The position numbers were made by a program, and so were the translations under genes. The notes beneath the pieces are model-generated. The model saw nothing but the letters and a program-made list of their open reading frames with translations. It made no database searches and was not told the DNA's origin. A DNA stretch of 64,000 nucleotides, taken from positions 1 to 64,000 of the forward strand of contig CALDTV010000013.1 in assembly GCA_937923625.1 (NCBI GenBank), written 5' to 3'. Below, one piece after another: positions 9,633 through 19,010 of this stretch (positions are counted from its first letter, which is position 1; every line of letters begins with the position of its first letter). The DNA is from an uncultured Alphaproteobacteria bacterium. GTDB taxonomy: Bacteria > Pseudomonadota > Alphaproteobacteria > Micavibrionales > Micavibrionaceae.

Positions 9633-11186
9633 ATGGAAAATATTTCTATCTTATCGCTATTAACTTTTTTGCCACTGATTGGTGTTCTTTTCATTTTGCT
9701 TATTCGGGGTGATGAAGCGCGTGTAGCGCTTAATTCAAAACGCGTCGCGCTTTATATCACATCGTTTAACTTCTTGCTTTCACTGTTTATGTTACTTCGT
9801 TTTGATGGCTCTTCGGCTGACTTCCAATTTGTTGAATCGGTTGAATGGCTGCCTGCGCTTGGGCTGCAATATAAAATGGGTATTGATGGTATCTCGCTTT
9901 ACTTTGTATTGCTTTCAACGTTCCTGATGCCAATTTGTATTTTGGCAAGCTGGAACAGCATTAAAAACCGTGTGCGGGAATATATGATTGCGTTTTTGGT
10001 GTTACAGACCTTTATGATTGGAACTTTCTGCGCGCTTGATGCCGTACTGTTTTATATTTTCTTCGAAGGTGTGCTTATCCCAATGTTTATTATCATTGGC
10101 GTTTGGGGTGGAAAACGCCGCGTTTATTCCGCGTTTAAATTTTTCCTTTATACGCTGCTCGGTTCTGTCTTGATGTTGTTGGCATTGCTGGTTTTATATC
10201 TTGAAGTTGGCTCTAGCGACATGGAAACACTCATGGCGAACCCTGTGGCGCGCGGCATGCAAATGTGGCTGTGGTTGGCTTTCTTTGCCAGTTTTGCCGT
10301 CAAGATGCCGATGTGGCCTGTCCATACATGGTTGCCCGATGCCCACGTTGAAGCGCCAACGGCAGGATCTGTTATTTTGGCGGGTGTGCTGCTTAAAATG
10401 GGGGGCTATGGCTTTCTTCGTTTCTCTTTGCCGATGTTCCCTGAAGCAACAGAATTTTTTGCACCAATGGTATTTTGGTTGTCGGTGATTGCCATTATTT
10501 ACACTTCGCTTGTGGCGTTGGTGCAAGAAGATATGAAAAAGCTGATTGCTTATTCTTCTGTGGCGCATATGGGGTTTGTAACGCTTGGAATTTTCACAGC
10601 AACAACGCAAGGGATTGAAGGCGGTATTTTCCAAATGATCTCTCACGGTGTTATCTCTGCGGCATTATTCTTATGTGTTGGGGTTGTTTATGACCGTTTG
10701 CACACGCGCGAGATTTCGCGTTATGGGGGGCTGGTGAAGAACATGCCGAAATATGCGACCGTGTTTATGGTGTTAATGCTGGGCTCTGTTGGCCTGCCTG
10801 GAACATCGGGTTTTGTTGGTGAATTTTTGGCGTTGATGGGGGCGTTTCAAGTGAACACAGTGATTGCTGTTTTTGCGACGACTGGTGTTGTATTGGGGGC
10901 TGCTTATATGTTGGCGCTTTATCGTCGTGTGATTTTTGGTGAGCAGAAAAATGTGGACGCGGCGGCGATGAAAGATTTGACCAAGTTAGAATATAGCTAT
11001 TTCGTGCCGCTTGTTGCGCTTGTAATTTGGCTGGGTGTTCAACCGAGTGTTGTGATGGATAAAATATCGCCATCAGTTGAAAAGCTCATAGGGCAATATG
11101 AGGCAGGTATTAATAAATCAGAACAAACTGAAACAGCAGAACCAATAATGTTGGAAGTCATAGAAGAGGGTTTGAATAATGAATAG
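9633..11186 (+). CDS. nuoM: NADH-quinone oxidoreductase subunit M
   Basis: 517 aa antiporter-like subunit of complex I, about fourteen transmembrane helices. The conserved [17 protein letters not shown] carries the pumping glutamate, and [20 protein letters not shown] is the family hallmark near mid-protein. The C-terminus is a short acidic tail. It overlaps nuoN by 8 bp, implying coupled translation. Confidence 0.97.
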   Translation: MENISILSLLTFLPLIGVLFILLIRGDEARVALNSKRVALYITSFNFLLSLFMLLRFDGSSADFQFVESVEWLPALGLQYKMGIDGISLYFVLLSTFLMPICILASWNSIKNRVREYMIAFLVLQTFMIGTFCALDAVLFYIFFEGVLIPMFIIIGVWGGKRRVYSAFKFFLYTLLGSVLMLLALLVLYLEVGSSDMETLMANPVARGMQMWLWLAFFASFAVKMPMWPVHTWLPDAHVEAPTAGSVILAGVLLKMGGYGFLRFSLPMFPEATEFFAPMVFWLSVIAIIYTSLVALVQEDMKKLIAYSSVAHMGFVTLGIFTATTQGIEGGIFQMISHGVISAALFLCVGVVYDRLHTREISRYGGLVKNMPKYATVFMVLMLGSVGLPGTSGFVGEFLALMGAFQVNTVIAVFATTGVVLGAAYMLALYRRVIFGEQKNVDAAAMKDLTKLEYSYFVPLVALVIWLGVQPSVVMDKISPSVEKLIGQYEAGINKSEQTETAEPIMLEVIEEGLNNE

Positions 11187-12621
11187 TCTAACTTTCGCTC
11201 CCCTTGCGCCCATCTTTCCAGAATTATTTTTGGCTGTGGCGGGTATGGCTTTGTTGATTGTGGGTGTTTTGCGCGGCAATCAATCCATGCGATTTATCAC
11301 ACAATCAACGATGTTTGTCTTCGCGATTGCGCTATTTTTGCTGATCGGACAAGAGCCGAGTAACGAAGCAATTTTAAATGATATGTTTGTTCAAAATAGC
11401 TTTACGTACTACATCAAGGCCATTTTGATTGTGGGTGTGATCGCTTCGCTTGCATTGTCTAAGCAATATCTAGAACAAGAGCTGGTTATTCGGTTTGAGT
11501 ATCCCATTTTGGTCTTGTTTGCGGGACTGGGCATGATGTTGATGGTTTCCTCTAATGATATGTTGGGGCTTTATATGGGGTTAGAGCTTCAATCTTTAAG
11601 CCTATATGTGTTGGCGACTATTCGTCGTAATCATGTGAAATCAGCAGAATCAGGGATGAAATATTTTGTCCTCGGTGCGATATCATCAGGGATGTTGCTG
11701 TTCGGTATTTCGATGATTTACGGCTTTACAGGCTCGACCAATTTCGATGTTATTGGCGCGACGCTGATTGAGGAAGTTAGCCTTGGGGCGGTGATTGGCT
11801 TTGTTTTTGTTTTGGCAGGGCTCGCGTTTAAAATATCTGCGGCGCCTTTTCATATGTGGACGCCAGATGTCTATGAAGGCGCGCCAACTTCTGTGACCGC
11901 TTTTTTTGCGATTGTTCCAAAAGTGGCGGCAATTGCGTTGATTATCAGATTGTTGTTTATCCCCTTCGCGGGGATTAGTGAGCAATGGTTCCAAATGATT
12001 TGGTTGTTATCATTCCTTTCCATGATCGTCGGAGCGTTTGCAGGATTGCGTCAAAATAATATTAAACGCCTGCTGGCTTATAGTTCGATTGGGAATATTG
12101 GCTATGCGTTGATTGGTATTGTTGCGGGCGGTGATGCAGGGTTGGCGTCAGTGTTGGTTTATTTAACGCTTTATATGGTTATGACAGCGGGTGTTTTTGG
12201 CATTATCCTATGCATGCGTGTTGAGGGCGTGTCGGTAACGTCAATTTCAGACTTGGCGGGGCTGTCACGCAATGCGCCTTGGTTGGCTTATTCTTTGGCG
12301 ATCTTGATGTTTTCTATGAGTGGTATTCCGCCTATGGCTGGCTTTTTTGGAAAATTCATGGTGTTTGAAGCCGCAATGCAATCAGGGCTTTATACTCTGG
12401 GCGTGATTGGTGTGCTTAGCTCCGTTGTCGCATCTTATTATTATTTACGCATTATCAAAACGATGTTTTTTGATGATCCTGCGCCAGCCTTTGACAGTAA
12501 TATTGATTTTAGCCGCCGTTTGGTCATTGGCTTTTCCGTTTTGATTGTCTTGGTGTTTATCTTAAAGCCGTCCCCCCTGATTGAAGTTTCTAAAGGTGCT
12601 GTGGAGAGCTTTTTTAGTTAA
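11179..12621 (+). CDS. nuoN: NADH-quinone oxidoreductase subunit N
   Basis: 480 aa antiporter-like subunit of complex I, the last nuo gene. Signatures are [14 protein letters not shown] (TM5 glutamate) and [20 protein letters not shown]. The start lies inside the end of nuoM, with a GAGGG ribosome binding site within nuoM. It is followed after 2 bp by birA, the usual alphaproteobacterial arrangement. Confidence 0.97.
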   Translation: MNSLTFAPLAPIFPELFLAVAGMALLIVGVLRGNQSMRFITQSTMFVFAIALFLLIGQEPSNEAILNDMFVQNSFTYYIKAILIVGVIASLALSKQYLEQELVIRFEYPILVLFAGLGMMLMVSSNDMLGLYMGLELQSLSLYVLATIRRNHVKSAESGMKYFVLGAISSGMLLFGISMIYGFTGSTNFDVIGATLIEEVSLGAVIGFVFVLAGLAFKISAAPFHMWTPDVYEGAPTSVTAFFAIVPKVAAIALIIRLLFIPFAGISEQWFQMIWLLSFLSMIVGAFAGLRQNNIKRLLAYSSIGNIGYALIGIVAGGDAGLASVLVYLTLYMVMTAGVFGIILCMRVEGVSVTSISDLAGLSRNAPWLAYSLAILMFSMSGIPPMAGFFGKFMVFEAAMQSGLYTLGVIGVLSSVVASYYYLRIIKTMFFDDPAPAFDSNIDFSRRLVIGFSVLIVLVFILKPSPLIEVSKGAVESFFS

Positions 12622-12623
12622 TC

Positions 12624-13346
12624 ATGTCTGTTGCGTGGCGTGTTAATCTTTACCAGTCAGTCAGCTCGACCATGACTCTTGCGCATGAAGCCTCAGCGGC
12701 AGGTGCAGAAGAGGGGTATGTTATACAAGCCTTGATGCAGGAGTCAGGGAAGGGGCGTCATGGCAATGACTGGACATCGCCAATGGGCAATCTCTATTTA
12801 TCGGTTCTGTTGCGCCCTAATTGTGTGACAGAGCGGGCAGGGGAGCTGGCTTTTGTTGTGGCTGTTGCTTTATCAGCCGCGCTTGATGTTTATATTGATC
12901 CTAAAAAGCATGTTAAAAAATTGAAATGGCCAAATGATATTTTAGTCGATGGCTTGAAGATAAGCGGTATTTTGATTGAAACGAATTTACATGACAATTC
13001 CTTGGACTCTGTTGTGATTGGTATGGGGCTCAATATCTTTAAAGCCCCCGATTTGGCCGTGAGTTTAAATGATATCGCTGAGGAGCCTGTCTATATTAAT
13101 AAGGTGCGTGAAACGGTTTTAGACAAGCTGTCGCATTATTACGGTGAATGGCAAGAAAGCGGGTTTGCACCGATACGTAAAATATGGTTAAACCAAGCGC
13201 ATGGATTGAATGAGCCAATGACAGCGCGCCTGCCGCAGGATAAATTTAAAGGTATCTTTAAAGGTATAGATGAAGCGGGAAGTTTGATTTTGACTATGGA
13301 TGAGGGCGATAAAATTATTCATGCAGGTGATGTGCATTTTGGGTGA
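12624..13346 (+). CDS. birA: Biotin--[acetyl-CoA carboxylase] ligase
   Basis: 240 aa monofunctional biotin protein ligase, which activates biotin to biotinyl-AMP and transfers it to carboxylase carrier lysines. The ATP/biotin loop GKGRHGNDWTSPMGNLY lies near residues 43-59, and KLKWPNDILVDGLKISGIL holds the catalytic lysine. There is no N-terminal helix-turn-helix, so it cannot be a BirA-type repressor. It follows nuoN by 2 bp and precedes coaX, a standard alphaproteobacterial cluster. Confidence 0.95.
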   Translation: MSVAWRVNLYQSVSSTMTLAHEASAAGAEEGYVIQALMQESGKGRHGNDWTSPMGNLYLSVLLRPNCVTERAGELAFVVAVALSAALDVYIDPKKHVKKLKWPNDILVDGLKISGILIETNLHDNSLDSVVIGMGLNIFKAPDLAVSLNDIAEEPVYINKVRETVLDKLSHYYGEWQESGFAPIRKIWLNQAHGLNEPMTARLPQDKFKGIFKGIDEAGSLILTMDEGDKIIHAGDVHFG

Positions 13347-13388
13347 TCAAGAATATGACGCAAAATGAAAATTTAATAAGGTTTTGAA

Positions 13389-14168
13389 ATGCTTTTAGCC
13401 ATTGATGTTGGTAATACAAATATCGTCTTTGCGGTCTATGATGGATCTGTACAGCAGGGCTTTTGGCGCTTAGAAACGCAGGCTGATGCCTCACCGATAT
13501 TTGAAGATATCGCCAATCAATTCCAAGTTATAAAGGATGTCATCATCAGTTCTGTTGTGCCGAAGGTGAATGATAAATTAGCAGAAGCGTCTGAAAATTT
13601 TTTAAAGCTTAAACCATTTTTTGTGACGCATGACAAAATTGATTTAACTATTGCGCTTGATAACCCCGATGAAGTCGGTGCAGATAGATTAGTTAATGCA
13701 GTTGCCGCAAAAGTGCATTATCAATGCCCCGTCATTATTGTCGATTTTGGTACAGCAACGACATTTGATGTGATTAATGCGCAAGGGGAATATGCGGGCG
13801 GTGTGATTGCACCAGGAATAAACTTATCGTTGAAAGCATTGGAACAAGCGGCGGCAAAATTGCCGCATATTTCGGTGGAACGTCCTGATTACGTGATTGG
13901 CAAAAATACAACTCATGCGATGCAATCGGGTATTTATTGGGGCTATATTGGTTTGATTGAAGGAACATTGAAACGCATCGCCGAAGAAATGGCAGCGGCA
14001 GATTCAAAGGCTGAAAAACCTTACGTGATTGCGACGGGCGGCTTGGCGTCTTTGTTTGGTAAAGGAACAACGATGATTGATGCAATGGATCAATATTTGA
14101 CGATGAAAGGCTTGGTTTATTTAAACAGCCAAATGGCCAAACAAAATAATGAAAGAAAGAGCGCCTGA
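13389..14168 (+). CDS. coaX: Type III pantothenate kinase
   Basis: 259 aa ASKHA-fold kinase phosphorylating pantothenate, the first step of CoA synthesis. The phosphate-binding motif DVGNTN is at residues 6-11, the pantothenate-site motif DEVGADRLVNA follows at about 96-106, and VDFGTATTFD provides the second acidic motif. The stop overlaps the next ATG (TGATG), so it is coupled to the RNase J gene. Confidence 0.95.
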   Translation: MLLAIDVGNTNIVFAVYDGSVQQGFWRLETQADASPIFEDIANQFQVIKDVIISSVVPKVNDKLAEASENFLKLKPFFVTHDKIDLTIALDNPDEVGADRLVNAVAAKVHYQCPVIIVDFGTATTFDVINAQGEYAGGVIAPGINLSLKALEQAAAKLPHISVERPDYVIGKNTTHAMQSGIYWGYIGLIEGTLKRIAEEMAAADSKAEKPYVIATGGLASLFGKGTTMIDAMDQYLTMKGLVYLNSQMAKQNNERKSA

Positions 14169-15850
14169 TGGCCAAAAATAAAGACCACAATTACAACCCT
14201 GATGAATTGCTATTTATTCCGCTTGGTGGGGCGGAGCAATTTGGGGCGAATTTAAATGTTTACGCGTATAAGGGAAAATATCTTGCAATTGATTGCGGAA
14301 TTGGTTTTGCGGATGATTACTATCCAGGGATAGATATTTTACTACCCGATCCTACATTTTTGGCAGAACGTCAAAATGATTTGGCGGGGATGATTATTAC
14401 GCATGCCCATGAAGATCATATCGGTGGCGTTGCGCGTTTATGGCCACGGCTAAAATGCCCAATTTTTTGTACAGAATTCACGGGCAAAATTCTGGCGAAA
14501 AAACTGAAAGAAAATCCAGAATGTAAGGGTGCGCGGGTGCGCATTATCAAACAGCATGATCCAGTGGCTATTGGGCCGTTTGAAGCCACTTTTTTGCCTG
14601 TTACGCACTCCATCCCTGAAGCATCTGCGATATTGCTTAAAACTGATTTGGGTAATGTCATGCATAGCGGTGATTGGAATCTTGATCCGCGCCCTGTGAT
14701 GGGCAAACCGACGGATGCGACGACATTTAAGAAAATAGGGGATGATGGTGTACTTGCCTATATAGGGGATTCAACCAATGCGGGCGTGGACGGTTTTTCT
14801 GGCTCCGAAAGCGATGTCGCCAAAGGCTTGGCGAAGGTGTTTAAAGATTGTGAGCAGCGAATTGTTGTGACCATGTTTGCTTCGAATGTTGGACGTATAA
14901 AATCTATTTGTAAGGCAGCCGCAGAAAATGATCGTCACGTTGCGGTAATTGGTCGCTCCCTCCATAACATGATTGGCGCGGCGAAAGAATGCGGCTTTAT
15001 GGATGATGTACAGGACATGATTGATGAGCAAGACATCAGCGTTATCCCGCGGGATAAACTGGTGATTATTGCGACAGGATCACAAGGCGAGGCGCGCGCC
15101 CAAATCGCGCGGATTGCGCGGGGCGACCAACGTAATATTAAAGTGCAATCGGGGGATACAGTTATATTCTCTGCGCGCCCTATACCGGGCAATGAAAAAG
15201 AAATTAACTTTGTGCAAAATCGTTTGGCAGGGTCGGGCGTGAACGTCATTAATCCGCGTGATGTAAATGAAACCATTCATGTCTCTGGTCACCCAGCACG
15301 GGATGAAATTAAACAAATGTATGATTGGCTGCGCCCCGAAATTGTTGTGCCAGTACATGGCGAAAAAATCATGATCGAAGACCAAGCGACATTAGCGCGG
15401 AGCAGCCAGATCAAACAAGTTGTGCCACCGAATAATGGCTCTGTTGTGCGGCTTGCTCCAGGAAATGCAGAAATTATTGACCATGTCGAAACGGGATTAT
15501 TAGCCGTCGAGCCTGGGCGCATCATTAGCGCGTCACACGTCGCCATATCAGAGCGCCGCAAATTACAATTTTCGGGAACGGCACATGGTAGCATCGTGAT
15601 TGATGGCAAAGGTAATTTAATGGCACGCCCTCAGCTTGATCTGGTTGGATTGGTTGATGAGAGTGATGAGGAAGAAGGCGACTTCGTTGAAGATTTAATT
15701 GATGATATGGAAGATATGATTGCTGGTTTAAAACGTAAGAAATTATGTGATGAAGAAATAGCCGATAAGATTCGTATTAGCGTCCGTCGTAATATTTTTG
15801 AAGTCTTGCGGATTAAGGCGAAAGTTTCGATTCATTTGACGAGGATTTAA
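14168..15850 (+). CDS. rnj: Ribonuclease J
   Basis: 560 aa metallo-beta-lactamase/beta-CASP nuclease with 5'-3' exo- and endonuclease activity in rRNA processing and mRNA decay. The metal motif HAHEDH is at residues 79-84, with further ligands in THSIPEASA and MHSGDWNLDP. The beta-CASP region carries the SGHPARDE motif, and PVHGE follows. The acidic stretch DESDEEEGDFVEDLIDDMED precedes the C-terminal domain. It is coupled to coaX (TGATG) and to the next gene (TAATG). Confidence 0.95.
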   Translation: MAKNKDHNYNPDELLFIPLGGAEQFGANLNVYAYKGKYLAIDCGIGFADDYYPGIDILLPDPTFLAERQNDLAGMIITHAHEDHIGGVARLWPRLKCPIFCTEFTGKILAKKLKENPECKGARVRIIKQHDPVAIGPFEATFLPVTHSIPEASAILLKTDLGNVMHSGDWNLDPRPVMGKPTDATTFKKIGDDGVLAYIGDSTNAGVDGFSGSESDVAKGLAKVFKDCEQRIVVTMFASNVGRIKSICKAAAENDRHVAVIGRSLHNMIGAAKECGFMDDVQDMIDEQDISVIPRDKLVIIATGSQGEARAQIARIARGDQRNIKVQSGDTVIFSARPIPGNEKEINFVQNRLAGSGVNVINPRDVNETIHVSGHPARDEIKQMYDWLRPEIVVPVHGEKIMIEDQATLARSSQIKQVVPPNNGSVVRLAPGNAEIIDHVETGLLAVEPGRIISASHVAISERRKLQFSGTAHGSIVIDGKGNLMARPQLDLVGLVDESDEEEGDFVEDLIDDMEDMIAGLKRKKLCDEEIADKIRISVRRNIFEVLRIKAKVSIHLTRI

Positions 15851-16296
15851 TGTTTGAGGTTTCTGACTTTAAAGAAAGCGATAAAGAGCAGTGGGGTATT
15901 TTGTGGCGAAGTTATGAGCGCGATGATGCCTCAGAAGAGCGAATTCAAAGAGGTATCAACGAGGGTTGGGAAAATGTTTTAAATAATCCTGAGTTTAATT
16001 CTAAAGCTTTAAAATTAAAAAATAATGGCTGCGCGGTGGGCTTGGTGACTTATGTCGAACATCCGTATGTGCTAAGTAAAACTAATGAATGCTATTTATC
16101 TAATCTGTTCGTAATGGAAGAATACCGACGTAAAGGTGGAGCAAGATTGCTGATTGATTCTGTTCTAGAGTGGGCAAAAGAAAAAGGGTTGTATCGTGTG
16201 AAGTGGATAACAGAGCCAGACAATAAAGATGCACAAATGTTATATAACAAGATTTCAGATCCTGAGATTTGGCTGCAATATAAAGTAAAGGTTTAG
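15850..16296 (+). CDS. GNAT-family N-acetyltransferase
   Basis: 148 aa single-domain Gcn5-related acetyltransferase. The acetyl-CoA loop is recognisable in NLFVMEEYRRKGGARLLID (R-x-K-G-G-A form), and the C-terminal part WITEPDNKDAQMLYNKI matches motif B. The substrate is unknown. The start overlaps the RNase J stop as TAATG, and a GTG-started DUF1467 gene follows by 2 bp. Codon use looks slightly more AT-rich than in the neighbours. Confidence 0.85.
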   Translation: MFEVSDFKESDKEQWGILWRSYERDDASEERIQRGINEGWENVLNNPEFNSKALKLKNNGCAVGLVTYVEHPYVLSKTNECYLSNLFVMEEYRRKGGARLLIDSVLEWAKEKGLYRVKWITEPDNKDAQMLYNKISDPEIWLQYKVKV

Positions 16297-16298
16297 AT

Positions 16299-16574
16299 GT
16301 GAATATATTTACAGGAATTATTGTTTATCTACTTATTTTTTGGACAGTGTTGTTCATGATTTTACCTTGGGGCAATCGTGCGAAAGATAAAGCAGAAATT
16401 GGTATGGCTGGCAGTGCGCCAGCTAATCCGCGTATTAAAAAGAAATTTATTGTTACTTTCATTGTATCCTCGGTACTATGGATTATTATAGCAACGCTTA
16501 TCCATATGGAAGTGATTGATTTTTATGAAATTTCGCGCAACATGGTCGCCGAAGATGCGATGAGAGAGAGATAA
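16299..16574 (+). CDS. DUF1467 family membrane protein
   Basis: 91 aa protein with two hydrophobic segments (about residues 4-23 and 48-68) separated by a polar loop rich in lysine. The pattern FWTVLFMILPWG...A...GSAPANPRIKKKF is characteristic of the DUF1467 family found beside proS in alphaproteobacteria. The start is GTG at 16299, three bases after the preceding stop codon. The function is not known. Confidence 0.85.
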   Translation: MNIFTGIIVYLLIFWTVLFMILPWGNRAKDKAEIGMAGSAPANPRIKKKFIVTFIVSSVLWIIIATLIHMEVIDFYEISRNMVAEDAMRER

Positions 16575-16576
16575 TT

Positions 16577-17395
16577 ATGAGAATATTTTTATTACTAACC
16601 TTGTTATTGTTTCCTTCTTTTGTTCAAGCAGATGAATTAAAGCCGGAGATTTGTGGCTTATTATCTCGCTCTATAAATATATCGAATGCTGTCGCCTATC
16701 AAGCGGGTGTTGACGCCTATGGTAATGCAGTTGTCCCCGCAGATGGGCGAACAGGTTTAGGGGGCAATATTGATGTAGTAAAAATGCCTTTAACGATTGA
16801 TTTGGCGCGGCGCGTCCAGAGCTTATCTGGCTCAAATTTTGAATTAAAATCGCAGATGGGTATGATTGAAATTACCAATGATGGGGCGGTGAAATATGGC
16901 GATCAAGATTGGACGAAACAGGTAAAAACACTTTGTGGGATTTCGCATAAAGAAGTGATCGAAGCTACAATGGCGGCCAATTTACCCAAAGCTATTGATA
17001 AGGCAAAAGCTCAACCTCAACCTCAACCTGCGGTTCAAGCACCGCAAATCCAAATACCCCGTGTGCCAAAGCTGCAAACACCACAAGCGGCGCGTGTGCA
17101 AACACCAACCGCGACACCTGTGGCGAGATTAGAAACCCCGCAAGTTCCAAAAATTAGACCTCCAGCAATGACTTTACCGCAATCCACAGATAATCGGCCT
17201 ATGTTAAAAGTGCCCAAGCCTGTGCCGCTTGTTCAAGAACAGGCTACTCAAGCAATGCCTAATTTATTAGAAGAAAAGATTGAAGCAGAGCAGTCACTGA
17301 AACTGAAGCGTGATGGTACGCGTGTGAAAACAATCGCTCAGGGATCTGAAACGATCAATGGCGGATCTTATAAGGATTTTAATTACAATGAATAA
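16577..17395 (+). CDS. Secreted/periplasmic proline-rich protein
   Basis: 272 aa protein that I do not recognise. It has an N-terminal signal peptide (hydrophobic residues 3-16, cleavage probably after VQA at 17-19), a globular domain to about residue 135 with two cysteines (C26, C115), then a low-complexity region of repeated PQ, VP-x-L-x-TP and TPQ units, and a charged C-terminal tail. Such a spacer often spans the periplasm or cell wall. It overlaps proS by 8 bp and lies 2 bp after the DUF1467 gene, so it is part of this operon. Confidence 0.8.
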   Translation: MRIFLLLTLLLFPSFVQADELKPEICGLLSRSINISNAVAYQAGVDAYGNAVVPADGRTGLGGNIDVVKMPLTIDLARRVQSLSGSNFELKSQMGMIEITNDGAVKYGDQDWTKQVKTLCGISHKEVIEATMAANLPKAIDKAKAQPQPQPAVQAPQIQIPRVPKLQTPQAARVQTPTATPVARLETPQVPKIRPPAMTLPQSTDNRPMLKVPKPVPLVQEQATQAMPNLLEEKIEAEQSLKLKRDGTRVKTIAQGSETINGGSYKDFNYNE

Positions 17396-18890
17396 CCCCC
17401 AAAAACAAAAAGACCAGCAACAACAGCAAAAAGGTCAGGGCAAAAAACCTAGAACGGCAATTACGCCAACACGTGAAGAAGACTTTGCGGAATGGTATCA
17501 GCAAGTTGTCAAGGCGGCTGATATGGCGGAAACATCCCCGACCCGTGGGTGTATGATTGTCAAACCTTATGGCTGGGCAATTTGGGAAAAATCTCAAGAG
17601 ATTTTTGATAAATGGCTGAAGGATTATGGTGTTCAAAATTGCTCTTTCCCGCTTTTGATCCCGATGAGTTTTTTCAGCCGCGAAGCAGAGCATGTTGATG
17701 GCTTCGCCAAAGAATGCGCCGTTGTCACCCACCATCGTTTAGAAAGTGATGGCAAAGGCGGCTTGCAACCTGCGCAAGAGGCAAAATTAGAAGAACCCTA
17801 TGTCGTGCGTCCTACATCGGAGACAATTATTGGTGATGCGATGTCACGATGGATTCAATCCTATCGTGATTTGCCGATGCAATTAAATCAATGGTCACAA
17901 GTACTGCGGTGGGAAATGCGGACGCGACTATTTTTGCGCACAGCCGAATTTTTCTGGCACGAAGGGCATAACGCGTTTGAAGATCACGAAGGCGCAGATA
18001 ATGATTGTCGCCACGTGATGGGATTGTATGAAAAATTCTTTACTGAGTATTTAGCTTTTGATGGTTTTGTTGGTGTTAAAACACCCGAAGAAACATTCCC
18101 GGGTGCCAACAGAACTTATGCGTTTGAAGCCATGATGCAAGATGGTAAAGCTTTACAGGCCGCGACCACGCATGATCTTGGTACAACATTTGCTAAAACT
18201 TTTGATATTAAATATCAGGGGAAGGACGAGCAGGAGCATTTATGCCATACGACGTCATGGGCCTTTAGTACGCGCACAATTGGGGGCTTGATTATGATGC
18301 ATGGCGATGATGATGGTATGATGATGCCACCACGCATCGCGCCGCATCAAATTATTATTTTACCTGTGATCAAAGATGATAACGAAGATGCTGTGATGGC
18401 ATTTTGTCAGAAACTTCAAGGCGATTTAAAAGCCAAAGGTATTCGCGCCCATCTTGATAAACGTGATATGCGTACGCCTGATAAAATGTGGGATGCGGTG
18501 AAAAAAGGCGTGCCGTTGCGTGTTGAAATTGGTGGTCGCGAGGTTGAAAATAATCAACTGACTCACGTGCGCCGAGATATTGGGCGTGATTCTAAAACGA
18601 CAGTTGGTGTTGATGAATTTTTAGGACAAGCAGAAGGAATATTAGACGCGATTCATGATTCAATGCTGGCACGTCAACGTAAATTCCGTGATGACAATAC
18701 GCATGACATGACGAGCGTTCAGGAAATCGATGATTTCTTTAAAGCCAACAAAATTGGTTTTGCACGCGTGCCAGTATCCTTGTTAGAGGACTCTAGTTTA
18801 GAAAAAGTGATGGGTGAATATAGCTTGTCTTGTCGTAATATGCCGCTAAGTGATAAAGGCAAAAAAGTCCTTATTTCGAAAGCATATTAG
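17388..18890 (+). CDS. proS: Prolyl-tRNA synthetase, short Thermus/archaeal-like type
   Basis: 500 aa class II synthetase charging tRNA-Pro. The start is ATG at 17388, just before the upstream stop codon. A lysine/glutamine-rich N-terminal tail (residues 4-20) precedes the catalytic core. RPTSETIIGD (141-150) and FLRTAEFFWHEGH (182-194) are typical of the archaeal/eukaryal-like 'type 3' ProRS of Thermus, not of the bacterial ProRS with an inserted editing domain. The absence of that insertion, the HLCHTTSWAFSTR region and the terminal tyrosine (SKAY) agree. The gene sits at the position where alphaproteobacteria normally carry the bacterial type, which suggests replacement in place. Confidence 0.93.
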   Translation: MNNPQKQKDQQQQQKGQGKKPRTAITPTREEDFAEWYQQVVKAADMAETSPTRGCMIVKPYGWAIWEKSQEIFDKWLKDYGVQNCSFPLLIPMSFFSREAEHVDGFAKECAVVTHHRLESDGKGGLQPAQEAKLEEPYVVRPTSETIIGDAMSRWIQSYRDLPMQLNQWSQVLRWEMRTRLFLRTAEFFWHEGHNAFEDHEGADNDCRHVMGLYEKFFTEYLAFDGFVGVKTPEETFPGANRTYAFEAMMQDGKALQAATTHDLGTTFAKTFDIKYQGKDEQEHLCHTTSWAFSTRTIGGLIMMHGDDDGMMMPPRIAPHQIIILPVIKDDNEDAVMAFCQKLQGDLKAKGIRAHLDKRDMRTPDKMWDAVKKGVPLRVEIGGREVENNQLTHVRRDIGRDSKTTVGVDEFLGQAEGILDAIHDSMLARQRKFRDDNTHDMTSVQEIDDFFKANKIGFARVPVSLLEDSSLEKVMGEYSLSCRNMPLSDKGKKVLISKAY

Positions 18891-18912
18891 CCCATGTTTT
18901 GTTTTTTAAAGC

Positions 18913-18992
18913 CGTCATTGCAAGAAGCAAAGCGACGAAGCAATCTAGAATCTAGATTGCCGCGTTGGCCTGTCGGCCTCCTCGCAATGACG
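18913..18992. repeat. Palindromic repeat, family A, copy 3 (proS-lolC gap)
   Basis: Starts CGTCATTGCAAGAAGC, contains the perfect internal palindrome CAATCTAGAATCTAGATTG (single-base centre) and ends CTCCTCGCAATGACG. The whole unit can fold into one long hairpin. It is the least diverged copy in the window by eye. Confidence 0.85.
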
Positions 18993-19010
18993 ATGAGAGG
19001 AACATAATAA

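Noticed and set aside
10194-10646. 150-codon open frame on the minus strand inside nuoM
   Set aside because: Antisense shadow of nuoM; histidine- and arginine-rich composition typical of such shadows.
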